Source: a bacterium (GTDB lineage: Bacteria; SZUA-79; Acidulodesulfobacterales; Acidulodesulfobacteraceae). From it: DNA of 35,306 nt. Positions within the stretch are counted from its first letter, which is position 1; each line of letters begins with the position of its first letter. The notes below the pieces were generated by a model that did not search any database, was not told the DNA's origin, and worked only from the letters and a program-made list of their open reading frames with translations. A program made the position numbers and the translations under genes. This document shows, in pieces, positions 6,691-13,187 of this stretch. The stretch is taken from NCBI GenBank assembly GCA_021789605.1, contig JAJYJI010000020.1, positions 1 to 35,306 of the forward strand. The letters are read 5' to 3'.

Positions 6691-7521
6691 ATGGACACTT
6701 CGGATATCGATGTTTTAAGGTTTCAAGAAATTAAAATGATAATACAGGGACTTTCTATTAATTCCGGGCTTACTATGGAAGAGTCTATTTTTGTAATAGA
6801 ACGGGCGTTTGAAAAGGTATTTTTCAACGAATATACCGTTCAGTTCGATGATAAATACGAAGTATATGCGACTAATAGCGAATATACTCATCATGTTAAA
6901 TCCATGGATGACGTTAAACGTATCCGGCAGAGTATTTTTATCGACGTAACGGAAACCCGCAGGCGCTATATCGATGATTTAAAAAGGCAAATTTCGATTA
7001 GGGAAATAGCGTCTTTAATAGCGAAAGAGATTAATAAATTAGCGTCTCTAAACGCTTTTAACAGGTTTAATTATTTGATTTACAGGTATATAAAGGGTTT
7101 TATTCTGTCTAAAATAGACGGCGGGTATATAGTCAATATCGGCATAGGCAAAGTGGCTTATTTTTTTACCGATATTGACTGCGAATTATACAAAGAATAT
7201 ATATTTTTCGTTAAGCAAATCAGAAAAGATACGGACTCAGGAATAATTAAAATTATATTAGAAAGGCCTGAAAGATATAAAAAAGTTATTGATATTTACG
7301 AAATATTTAAACATCGCAACGGCAAAATAGTTAAGAATAAAATAGCTATCAGGGTATCTAACGATTTTGTTTGGGTTTTTGAATCAAGGCACCGCGAGAC
7401 GTTATATCGTCAGGAAATTAAGTCCAACGATCAGACGGCAAGAGAATTGGCGTTACTTGCCGCTAAAAGGGTTTTTGACGCGTATGCGTTTGGAGGTCAA
7501 AGGAGAGCGGAGGGGACTTAA
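6691..7521 (+). CDS. Divergent NusA-like protein (NusA N-terminal domain plus S1-like domain)
   Basis: 276 residues. Residues about 12-45 (IKMIIQGLSINSGLTMEESI, then ERAFEKVF) match the opening of NusA, in which a helix is followed by K-G-x-x-x-E-x-x-x-x-A-x-E-x-A. A helical block follows (80-135), then IKGFILSKIDGGYIVNIGIG-like S1 strands (about 145-165), then KIILERPERYKKVIDIYEIF, which sits where NusA has L-S-R-x-x-P. The region after that (KNKIAIRVS) resembles the entry to a KH domain, but the protein stops there. NusA binds RNA polymerase and controls pausing and termination. A mobile-element copy could protect its own transcripts or act as antiterminator. The likeness is by pattern, not strong identity. 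Shine-Dalgarno is weak because the TnpB element sits directly upstream. Confidence 0.55.
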   Translation: MDTSDIDVLRFQEIKMIIQGLSINSGLTMEESIFVIERAFEKVFFNEYTVQFDDKYEVYATNSEYTHHVKSMDDVKRIRQSIFIDVTETRRRYIDDLKRQISIREIASLIAKEINKLASLNAFNRFNYLIYRYIKGFILSKIDGGYIVNIGIGKVAYFFTDIDCELYKEYIFFVKQIRKDTDSGIIKIILERPERYKKVIDIYEIFKHRNGKIVKNKIAIRVSNDFVWVFESRHRETLYRQEIKSNDQTARELALLAAKRVFDAYAFGGQRRAEGT

Positions 7522-7549
7522 GAAAACGAATTTAGTTTAGGAGGCTAAA

Positions 7550-7870
7550 ATGTTAAAAAAAATTAAAAAGCTTTTAAATATTAAAGATGTGCCGATAGTA
7601 GAATCTATCGAAACTTACGAAGACGTTAATTTATTCTTGGCGGGGTATAAATATTATTTTGAAAAATGCCCCGCGCAATATTATTATGAATGGTGTTTTT
7701 TTACTGATGACAACAATATAACTATAACCAAAATAGTAGATAGATATTTCGTTAATGGTTTTGATGAACCGAATATCAGGGCTTATATTTGGGATAATAG
7801 AGACATCATTAATGCCGAACTTAAACGCCGAAAAGAAAGAATCGAAAGCAAAAAAGTTGATTTAAGGTAA
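7550..7870 (+). CDS. Small hypothetical protein, paralogue of the gene at 5014
   Basis: 106 residues behind AGGAGG. It shares VESIETYEDVNLFLAGYKYY, the EPNIRAYIWDNRD block and the NAEL-RR-rich tail with the interrupted gene at 5014. The N-terminus is strongly basic (MLKKIKKLLNIK), and the middle is aromatic (CPAQYYYEWCFF), with no membrane segment. The family is unknown to me. Two copies flanking the NusA-like gene suggest local duplication within the element. This is the intact copy. Confidence 0.65.
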   Translation: MLKKIKKLLNIKDVPIVESIETYEDVNLFLAGYKYYFEKCPAQYYYEWCFFTDDNNITITKIVDRYFVNGFDEPNIRAYIWDNRDIINAELKRRKERIESKKVDLR

Positions 7871-7882
7871 TATATTTATTAT

Positions 7883-8166
7883 ATGCGTCAAAAACCTTTT
7901 ATTTTTGTGACCCTTTCAATGGTATTATTCGGAGCGTGGGGCGTGGTCGCAAAATTCATTAATATTCCCGTCCCTTTGCTTATTTTTATAATGACGGGAA
8001 CGGCGGCTATTGTTTTATTGCCTTTTGGCATTAAACATGTAAAAGGTTTATTTAAGGATTCTTACGCTTTTTTGGTTAGTGTGAACTTAACTTTAGATTT
8101 AATTTTACTGACGGAAGCCTATAGAAGAGTTGATTTGGCTATAGTCGTATCTATTCACTATATAGG
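7883..8166 (+). pseudogene. Truncated EamA/DMT-family transporter (N-terminal third)
   Basis: About 94 native residues with three predicted membrane helices (FIFVTLSMVLFGAWGVVAKF, then PLLIFIMTGTAAIVLLPFGI, then the DSYAFLVSVNLTLDLILL segment) and LLTEAYRRVDLAIVVSIHY. This is the standard start of a 10-helix drug/metabolite transporter of about 290 residues. At codon 95 the sequence switches abruptly to the 3' end of an IscB gene (GCTGCAACCGAACGATTTGG, also present near 2533). The rest of the transporter is missing, so the gene is dead. Confidence 0.75.
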
Positions 8167-8334
8167 CTGCAACCGAACGATTTGGTAAGATGCGGAAAAG
8201 AAGTTTTCAGGGTCGTAGGCGTCCACTCTTACGGCAAGTATGTTAAATTAAGAAACAAATTAAACGAGATTATTAACGTTAATATTAAAAAAACAGAGGC
8301 GTTGGTCTATGGAAAAGGATTGCGATTTAACTAA
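8167..8334 (+). pseudogene. 3' remnant of a second iscB gene
   Basis: Reading from 8167 gives LQPNDLVRCGKEVF, then VVGVHSYGKYVKLRNK, and finally YGKGLRFN with stop at 8332-8334. This aligns end to end with the C-terminal module of the intact IscB (LQPNDLVRFNGKAF, LGKYIKL, YGKGLQF). Everything upstream of this module is lost. The remnant is followed by a right-end hairpin with CCCC-ATTGATAAATCA-AGGGG (about 8353-8372) and then by dsbA. It is clearly related to but different from the 1503 gene (about half the residues match). Confidence 0.8.
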
Positions 8335-8395
8335 AAATAATCGCCTTATATCCCCATTGATAAATCAAGGGGTATTACGGCGATTGTTGATAATT

Positions 8396-8980
8396 ATGGT
8401 ATCAAAAAAATATTTCTTTTTATTTATTTTATTTATTTTTTTATTACTCCCGCGCTTTGCGTCCGCCTACTCGATAGGCAATCCTAACGCCCCGGTAAAA
8501 GTAATAGAGTATTCCGACTATCAATGCCCGTGGTGCCGGAAGTTTGAATTAAATACCTTGCCGTATATTTATAAGGCTTTTATTAAAAAAGGTTACGTCT
8601 ATTGGGTATTTAAGGATTATCCGCTCGTAAATATCCACGCATTTGCTTATAAGGCGGCTAAGTTTGCCGACTGCTCGGGTAAATATTATATGAAAATGCG
8701 GTATTTATTATATAAATATCAAGGCGTTTGGGATAAGACGGGTGATATATACTCGTTTCTTAAAAGCAAAAACTTTCCCTATATCAATTCTATTAAATCC
8801 TGCGCAGGTTCTAACTATCCCATAAGTTTTATAAGGCGGGATATGGCGCAGGGGGATAATATCGGTATAAGCGGCGATCCCGTATTTTTAATTTACCAAA
8901 AAGGGCAGTATCAAGAGAAAATTAAAGGATATTACGGCCCGGCGTATTGGGAAAATACGCTGAGTTTATTGCTTTATTAA
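8396..8980 (+). CDS. DsbA-like periplasmic thiol-disulfide oxidoreductase, copy 1
   Basis: 194 residues from ATG 8396. A signal peptide (about 1-24, a run of F/L/I then ASA-Y) leads into NAPVKVIEYSDYQCPWCRKF with redox pair Cys44-Cys47, a helical insert, and GISGDPVFLIY carrying the cis-Pro opposite the active site. This is the DsbA/DSBA-like thioredoxin fold that oxidises or isomerises secreted protein thiols. A frame extending upstream to 8309 only translates the transposon right end. The native ribosome-binding region has been replaced by that end, and no Shine-Dalgarno is visible before 8396, so expression may now depend on the upstream start. The protein is identical to copy 2. Confidence 0.88.
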   Translation: MVSKKYFFLFILFIFLLLPRFASAYSIGNPNAPVKVIEYSDYQCPWCRKFELNTLPYIYKAFIKKGYVYWVFKDYPLVNIHAFAYKAAKFADCSGKYYMKMRYLLYKYQGVWDKTGDIYSFLKSKNFPYINSIKSCAGSNYPISFIRRDMAQGDNIGISGDPVFLIYQKGQYQEKIKGYYGPAYWENTLSLLLY

Positions 8981-8988
8981 TATTAATC

Positions 8989-9034
8989 GGTATCTCAAAA
9001 ATATCTTGACGCATAATTAAACTTGCGGTATAAT
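8989..9034 (+). promoter_or_regulatory. Sigma-70 promoter with upstream GGTATCTCAAAAA box
   Basis: TTGACG (9006-9011), 17 bases, then a perfect TATAAT (9029-9034). GTG of the ORF6N reading frame starts only 7 bases after the -10, so the transcript may be leaderless. Directly upstream is GGTATCTCAAAAATATC (8989-9005), matching the shared operator-like box of the conjugative operons. Confidence 0.7.
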
Positions 9035-9040
9035 TTAAGT

Positions 9041-9198
9041 GTGAAAGATAATAAAAAAAAAATAAAAACTTAATTAAGCCCGAGACCGTTCAGGACAAAA
9101 TAATAGATGTCAGAGGAGAAAAAGTTATAATTGATAGCGACGTGGCCGCACTATACGGAGTTGAGACAAGAGATATCAGTCATAGACCCCGCGGCTAA
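9041..9198 (+). pseudogene. 5' fragment of ORF6N-domain gene, copy 1 (frameshifted and interrupted)
   Basis: From GTG 9041 a lysine-rich start meets a run of ten A's. One base more would join it to the frame PETVQDKIIDVRGEKVIID, then SDVAALYGVETRDI, the hallmark of the ORF6N (KilA-N-related) DNA-binding domain. After DI the frame runs into the element left end and stops at 9196 (HRPRG stop). The 3' half survives only at 10707-10902. ORF6N proteins are phage and mobile-element regulators or antirepressors. Confidence 0.75.
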
Positions 9199-9548
9199 AG
9201 CCGGGGGCTTGCAGAAATGTAAGCCCGCTATGATTAGGGGGCGTAGTTAATACGCAGCAGTTGTTTTAGTCACGATACCCGTGAATTACTCAAGTTCACG
9301 GCTCTATCGTCCGTCTTTAAAAGTCCTTCGGGTGCGGGGCGGTGAGACGGACTTAAAAAGCTATTACAACAACCCCGATGAGAACCTACAAGTTTAAGGG
9401 AGTTCTTGGACGAATGACGAGTCTATTCGTTGTAAAAACTCCCTAATTAATATTAAGCAGAGGTATTGGTTTATGGAAAAGGATTGCGATTTAACTAAAA
9501 ATAATCCGCCTTATATCCCCAATCAAGGGGTATTACGGCGATTGTTGA
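9181..9548 (+). mobile_element. Internally deleted IscB element with orphan omega-RNA, copy 1
   Basis: The left end starts near 9181 (CATAGACCCC). It holds the hairpin CCCCGCGGCT-AA-AGCCGGGGG, a stem GCTTGC...GTAAGC, GATTAGGGGGC, a long stem with GTCCGTCTTTAA and TGAGACGGACTTAA, then ACAACCCCGATGAGAACCTAC, matching the IscB omega-RNA at 1250-1502. About 9450 onward is right-end sequence (last iscB codons, CCCC...GGGG hairpin) with essentially the whole iscB gene deleted. It sits inside the ORF6N gene. The expected guide is the ORF6N sequence just left of 9181 (GTTGAGACAAGAGATATC region). Confidence 0.75.
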
Positions 9549-9553
9549 TAATT

Positions 9554-10138
9554 ATGGTATCAAAAAAATATTTCTTTTTATTTATTTTATTTATTTTTTT
9601 ATTACTCCCGCGCTTTGCGTCCGCCTACTCGATAGGCAATCCTAACGCCCCGGTAAAAGTAATAGAGTATTCCGACTATCAATGCCCGTGGTGCCGGAAG
9701 TTTGAATTAAATACCTTGCCGTATATTTATAAGGCTTTTATTAAAAAAGGTTACGTCTATTGGGTATTTAAGGATTATCCGCTCGTAAATATCCACGCAT
9801 TTGCTTATAAGGCGGCTAAGTTTGCCGACTGCTCGGGTAAATATTATATGAAAATGCGGTATTTATTATATAAATATCAAGGCGTTTGGGATAAGACGGG
9901 TGATATATACTCGTTTCTTAAAAGCAAAAACTTTCCCTATATCAATTCTATTAAATCCTGCGCAGGTTCTAACTATCCCATAAGTTTTATAAGGCGGGAT
10001 ATGGCGCAGGGGGATAATATCGGTATAAGCGGCGATCCCGTATTTTTAATTTACCAAAAAGGGCAGTATCAAGAGAAAATTAAAGGATATTACGGCCCGG
10101 CGTATTGGGAAAATACGCTGAGTTTATTGCTTTATTAA
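9554..10138 (+). CDS. DsbA-like periplasmic thiol-disulfide oxidoreductase, copy 2
   Basis: 194 residues, identical to the protein at 8396 (signal peptide, CPWC at 44-47, GDPVF cis-Pro loop). An open extension to 9473 is element right-end sequence (MEKDCDLTKNN). It lies in the second tandem unit; see copy 1 for function. Identity of coding and non-coding parts shows a very recent duplication, or an assembly artefact. Confidence 0.86.
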   Translation: MVSKKYFFLFILFIFLLLPRFASAYSIGNPNAPVKVIEYSDYQCPWCRKFELNTLPYIYKAFIKKGYVYWVFKDYPLVNIHAFAYKAAKFADCSGKYYMKMRYLLYKYQGVWDKTGDIYSFLKSKNFPYINSIKSCAGSNYPISFIRRDMAQGDNIGISGDPVFLIYQKGQYQEKIKGYYGPAYWENTLSLLLY

Positions 10139-10146
10139 TATTAATC

Positions 10147-10192
10147 GGTATCTCAAAAATATCTTGACGCATAATTAAACTTGCGGTATAAT
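10147..10192 (+). promoter_or_regulatory. Sigma-70 promoter with GGTATCTCAAAAA box, copy 2
   Basis: Same as 8989-9034: box at 10147-10163, TTGACG at 10164-10169, 17-base spacer, TATAAT at 10187-10192, GTG at 10199. It reads toward the second ORF6N fragment and, beyond the element, toward the DndC-NurA-HerA genes, making it a candidate promoter for them. Confidence 0.65.
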
Positions 10193-10198
10193 TTAAGT

Positions 10199-10356
10199 GT
10201 GAAAGATAATAAAAAAAAAATAAAAACTTAATTAAGCCCGAGACCGTTCAGGACAAAATAATAGATGTCAGAGGAGAAAAAGTTATAATTGATAGCGACG
10301 TGGCCGCACTATACGGAGTTGAGACAAGAGATATCAGTCATAGACCCCGCGGCTAA
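10199..10356 (+). pseudogene. 5' fragment of ORF6N-domain gene, copy 2
   Basis: Identical to the fragment at 9041: GTG start, A10 run with apparent frameshift, the ORF6N motif SDVAALYGVETRDI, then interruption by the deleted IscB element at about 10339. This copy is the one still next to its 3' half, at 10707. Confidence 0.72.
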
Positions 10357-10706
10357 AGCCGGGGGCTTGCAGAAATGTAAGCCCGCTATGATTAGGGGGC
10401 GTAGTTAATACGCAGCAGTTGTTTTAGTCACGATACCCGTGAATTACTCAAGTTCACGGCTCTATCGTCCGTCTTTAAAAGTCCTTCGGGTGCGGGGCGG
10501 TGAGACGGACTTAAAAAGCTATTACAACAACCCCGATGAGAACCTACAAGTTTAAGGGAGTTCTTGGACGAATGACGAGTCTATTCGTTGTAAAAACTCC
10601 CTAATTAATATTAAGCAGAGGTATTGGTTTATGGAAAAGGATTGCGATTTAACTAAAAATAATCCGCCTTATATCCCCAATCAAGGGGTATTACGGCGAT
10701 TGTTGA
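10339..10706 (+). mobile_element. Internally deleted IscB element with orphan omega-RNA, copy 2
   Basis: Same 368-base element as at 9181. Here the right flank is the continuation of the ORF6N gene: joining GATATCA (left) to ATAAAGCGGTC (right) restores ETRDI-N-KAVKNNP in frame. That defines the insertion as precise and without target duplication, as for IS200/IS605 transposition. Confidence 0.78.
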
Positions 10707-10902
10707 TAAAGCGGTCAAAAACAATCCGGATAAATTCCCGGAGGGTTATATCTTTGAATTAACTGGGAAAGAAAAAAACGAGGTTGTGGAAAATTTCCAC
10801 CACTTCGAAAAAGTTAAGTTTTCGCCGCACTTTCCGACCGCCTTCACCGAAAAAGGTCTCTATATGCTTGCAACTATAATCAAAAGCTCAAAAGCGATTT
10901 GA
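10707..10902 (+). pseudogene. 3' fragment of ORF6N-domain gene
   Basis: The frame KAVKNNPDKFPEGYIFEL, then FTEKGLYMLATIIKSSKAI and TGA at 10900, is the second half of the ORF6N domain. Family members usually continue well past this point (for example with an ATF-like helical segment). The gene is therefore also cut short at its 3' end, where the DndC-NurA-HerA cassette begins. Confidence 0.75.
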
Positions 10903-11999
10903 ATGTATCAATAAATAATATGTTGACAAGTTCATTATTACAAAAAACGAAAAGCGACAAGTTTTTTTTGTCTAATAAACAATTTTTTATTAATAGTATT
11001 ATTGAAAATATAATAGATATTTATAAACCTCAAAATATATTTTTGCCATTTTCCGGAGGAAAAGATTCAACGGTTCTTTTGCATAATACCATAGAAACGG
11101 TTCTTAAAATCAAGAAACCGCCAAAAATTACAATTATACACTGCGATACATTAATTGAAAATCCTATTATAGAACGTCATTCTTACGATTTTTTAAAAAA
11201 TTTAGAGAGTTTTTTTAAAGCAAATAATTTAAATTTTGAAATAGTAATATTAAAGCCAGTTCAAACTTACTGGCATAGCTTAATAGGCAAAGGGTATCCT
11301 TTACCAAATACTATGTTTCGGTGGTGCCAAAGAACGCTGAAAATTAAACCATCGGAAGATTATATGAAAACCGTTAAAGATAATGATGCAGTTGTATTCG
11401 TAGGATTAAGAAAAGATGAATCTAAATCAAGAAAAAATGATATTACAAATAATCAATTAGATAATTATCAAATAAAAAGACAATCAAAATTAAAATATTT
11501 TACTCCCATTATGGATTTGACCGAAACGGATATATGGGAATTTCTTATTTCAAATAAAACATTGTGGAAAAGTTCCTATCAAAATATCATAGATATATAT
11601 AAAGGAGCGCGAGGCGAATGTCCGTTAATACCTGAAATATCAAAAAAAAATAGTGGGTGCGGTTCTCGTTTCGGTTGTTGGATGTGTACTCTGGTTAAAA
11701 AAGATAAATCGCTTCAAAATCAATCTTTAGATAATGAAGATTTGTTGCCTTTAATAAATTTTAGAGAGTGGACTATTAATTTCGTAAAAGATGATAATAA
11801 TCATTTCAAATACATGAGAAATGGTAAACCTGCAAAAAGAGGTTGTTTAACATTTAAAGCAAGAAAGAAAATTTTTAAAGAGTTAAAAGATTTAGAAAAA
11901 AGAACTGGAATATCTGTCTTAAGCAATAATGATCTAAAAAATATTAAATCACAGTGGAAAGCGGATATGCTTTTTTTTAAAAGTAGAAATATAATCTGA
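10899..11999 (+). CDS. DndC-like PAPS-reductase-family protein (putative DNA sulfur-modification or nucleotidyl/sulfur-transfer enzyme)
   Basis: 366 residues. PP-loop SGGKDST at 52-58 binds ATP. RWCQRTLKIKP (141-151) and GLRKDESKSR (169-178) follow as in PAPS reductases. The GCGSRFGCWMCTLVKKDKS block (253-271), with Cys254, 260 and 263 plus Cys241, matches the Fe-S-cluster region diagnostic of DndC/SspD, which activates DNA for phosphorothioation. No DndA, B, D or E gene is nearby. It is followed by NurA- and HerA-like genes in the same direction. The start is uncertain: TTG 10899 overlaps the ORF6N stop (TTGA), and ATG 10920 is the alternative; neither has a clear Shine-Dalgarno. The region is visibly more AT-rich than its neighbours, indicating separate origin. 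Confidence 0.85.
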   Translation: MNVSINNMLTSSLLQKTKSDKFFLSNKQFFINSIIENIIDIYKPQNIFLPFSGGKDSTVLLHNTIETVLKIKKPPKITIIHCDTLIENPIIERHSYDFLKNLESFFKANNLNFEIVILKPVQTYWHSLIGKGYPLPNTMFRWCQRTLKIKPSEDYMKTVKDNDAVVFVGLRKDESKSRKNDITNNQLDNYQIKRQSKLKYFTPIMDLTETDIWEFLISNKTLWKSSYQNIIDIYKGARGECPLIPEISKKNSGCGSRFGCWMCTLVKKDKSLQNQSLDNEDLLPLINFREWTINFVKDDNNHFKYMRNGKPAKRGCLTFKARKKIFKELKDLEKRTGISVLSNNDLKNIKSQWKADMLFFKSRNII

Positions 12000-12034
12000 T
12001 AATTTCATTTTTATATTTCGGAGGAAAATAAAAT

Positions 12035-13177
12035 ATGGGATACAATGGAGAAAAGTCTAATCCATTAGGGGCTGATAATTTTCTACAATTATTTAATCAA
12101 TCTGATACTAAAGAAACCTGCGACATAATAAATGATATTTGCAATAATTTAGCTAAAGAACTTGATAAAAATTCTATTAAAAGATTTACTAAATATAACG
12201 GTTCTAATAATAAATTGATTACTGTTAGTGTTGATGGCGGTAATCAAGAAATATTTAGAAATTTTAAGGAAATTTCCAGCAGTATTATTATCGTAAACTC
12301 AAAATCGGACGATTTAAAAGAAACATTAGAACCATTCAGGTTAGCCCTGCAATATAAAAATTTTTTTCCAAAACTATATTCTTTTTTAAATAAAAATAAT
12401 CAAGATAAAGAATTACAACAAACTAACGCAGAAAAGTATAAAAATGTTTTTCAAAATGATTATATTAAAGTTTTTATGGAGAAAACAAATATTACATTAG
12501 ATGATATAGGTACGGCTTGTTTTTTTAATCTGCAAACTTTTACTAATACCATAAGAGATATTATAGAATGGGCATATATTGTGCAATTAGTAGATAAATT
12601 TAGAGATATAAAGGCCGTAATAGTCAAAGACGGAAGATTAGCTCAGAGCGGCGTTGAAACTACTTTTATTGATAAATTAAAAGCATATTTTAATAAATAT
12701 AACGCTTATATAATAGGCTTATTAAAAAAGAATGCAGTTTTTGACGATGGATTAGCATCTGTAATAATTTTGTCTTGGATAGAAGCGATAGAAGAATCTT
12801 TTTATTTTAAGGTTCCTTCTGGAGTAATGGATTATGTATATAGTAATAAAAGACAATGGGATTATAGCGTAGATAATTCAAAAGTTTTTGGGATAAGATA
12901 TTTTGGAAGATTATACGGTAAATGTTTTCAACCTTTTCAGTCCATGATAGCGCTTGATATTCCTTACTATTTAGAAAATAAAGAAAAAGAGATACACGAA
13001 ATTATCGGTACTATTTTTTCGCATAAATCAGTATTATATAACGGCAGTATATCGGTTATATCGGAGTCGCATATCAAATCATCTATTGCATATTCGGTAG
13101 TAAAGCAAATTGAGAATGAACTTTTAAATAAAATAGATTCTAAAGCTATTAAAAATGTCATAAAGTATATAAAATAA
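12035..13177 (+). CDS. NurA-like nuclease
   Basis: 380 residues from ATG behind CGGAGG. The NurA fold is suggested by the N-terminal ITVSVDGGNQEIF with Asp67, the central IKAVIVKDGRL with Asp199, and a C-terminal FGRLYGKCFQPFQSMIALDI segment. In NurA nucleases these Asp residues bind Mn/Mg and the enzyme resects DNA within the HerA hexamer. It sits directly before a HerA-like ATPase gene (11-base gap), the classic nurA-herA pairing, which supports the call. Bacterial HerA-nuclease pairs are known in antiphage systems. The protein is divergent, so I rely on both motif and context. Confidence 0.72.
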   Translation: MGYNGEKSNPLGADNFLQLFNQSDTKETCDIINDICNNLAKELDKNSIKRFTKYNGSNNKLITVSVDGGNQEIFRNFKEISSSIIIVNSKSDDLKETLEPFRLALQYKNFFPKLYSFLNKNNQDKELQQTNAEKYKNVFQNDYIKVFMEKTNITLDDIGTACFFNLQTFTNTIRDIIEWAYIVQLVDKFRDIKAVIVKDGRLAQSGVETTFIDKLKAYFNKYNAYIIGLLKKNAVFDDGLASVIILSWIEAIEESFYFKVPSGVMDYVYSNKRQWDYSVDNSKVFGIRYFGRLYGKCFQPFQSMIALDIPYYLENKEKEIHEIIGTIFSHKSVLYNGSISVISESHIKSSIAYSVVKQIENELLNKIDSKAIKNVIKYIK

Positions 13178-13187
13178 AGGAGAAAAT

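Larger units (their letters stand above)
8363..9520 (+). repeat. Tandem repeat unit 1 (1158 bp)
   Basis: Sequence from 8363 (AATCAAGGGGTATTACGG) recurs 1158 bases later at 9521 and a third time, for about 30 bases only, at 10679. Read by eye, units 1 and 2 appear identical throughout. Each contains dsbA, a sigma-70 promoter, the 5' part of an ORF6N gene, and an internally deleted IscB element. The unit begins and ends inside the IscB-type right end, which points to unequal crossing-over between two element ends. Confidence 0.9.
9521..10678 (+). repeat. Tandem repeat unit 2 (1158 bp)
   Basis: Second copy of the 8363-9520 unit with no differences seen by eye. It is followed by a third start of the unit (10679-10709, ending GTTGATAA), after which the sequence diverges into the 3' half of the ORF6N gene. 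Before the first unit, the right-end sequence differs (CGCCTTATATCCCCATTGAT against CCGCCTTATATCCCC), so the two parental right ends were not identical. Confidence 0.9.

Noticed and set aside
9181-10600. CRISPR array from repeated hairpins
   Set aside because: The repeats are two copies of one 1158-bp unit; there are no short direct repeats with unique spacers and no cas genes.
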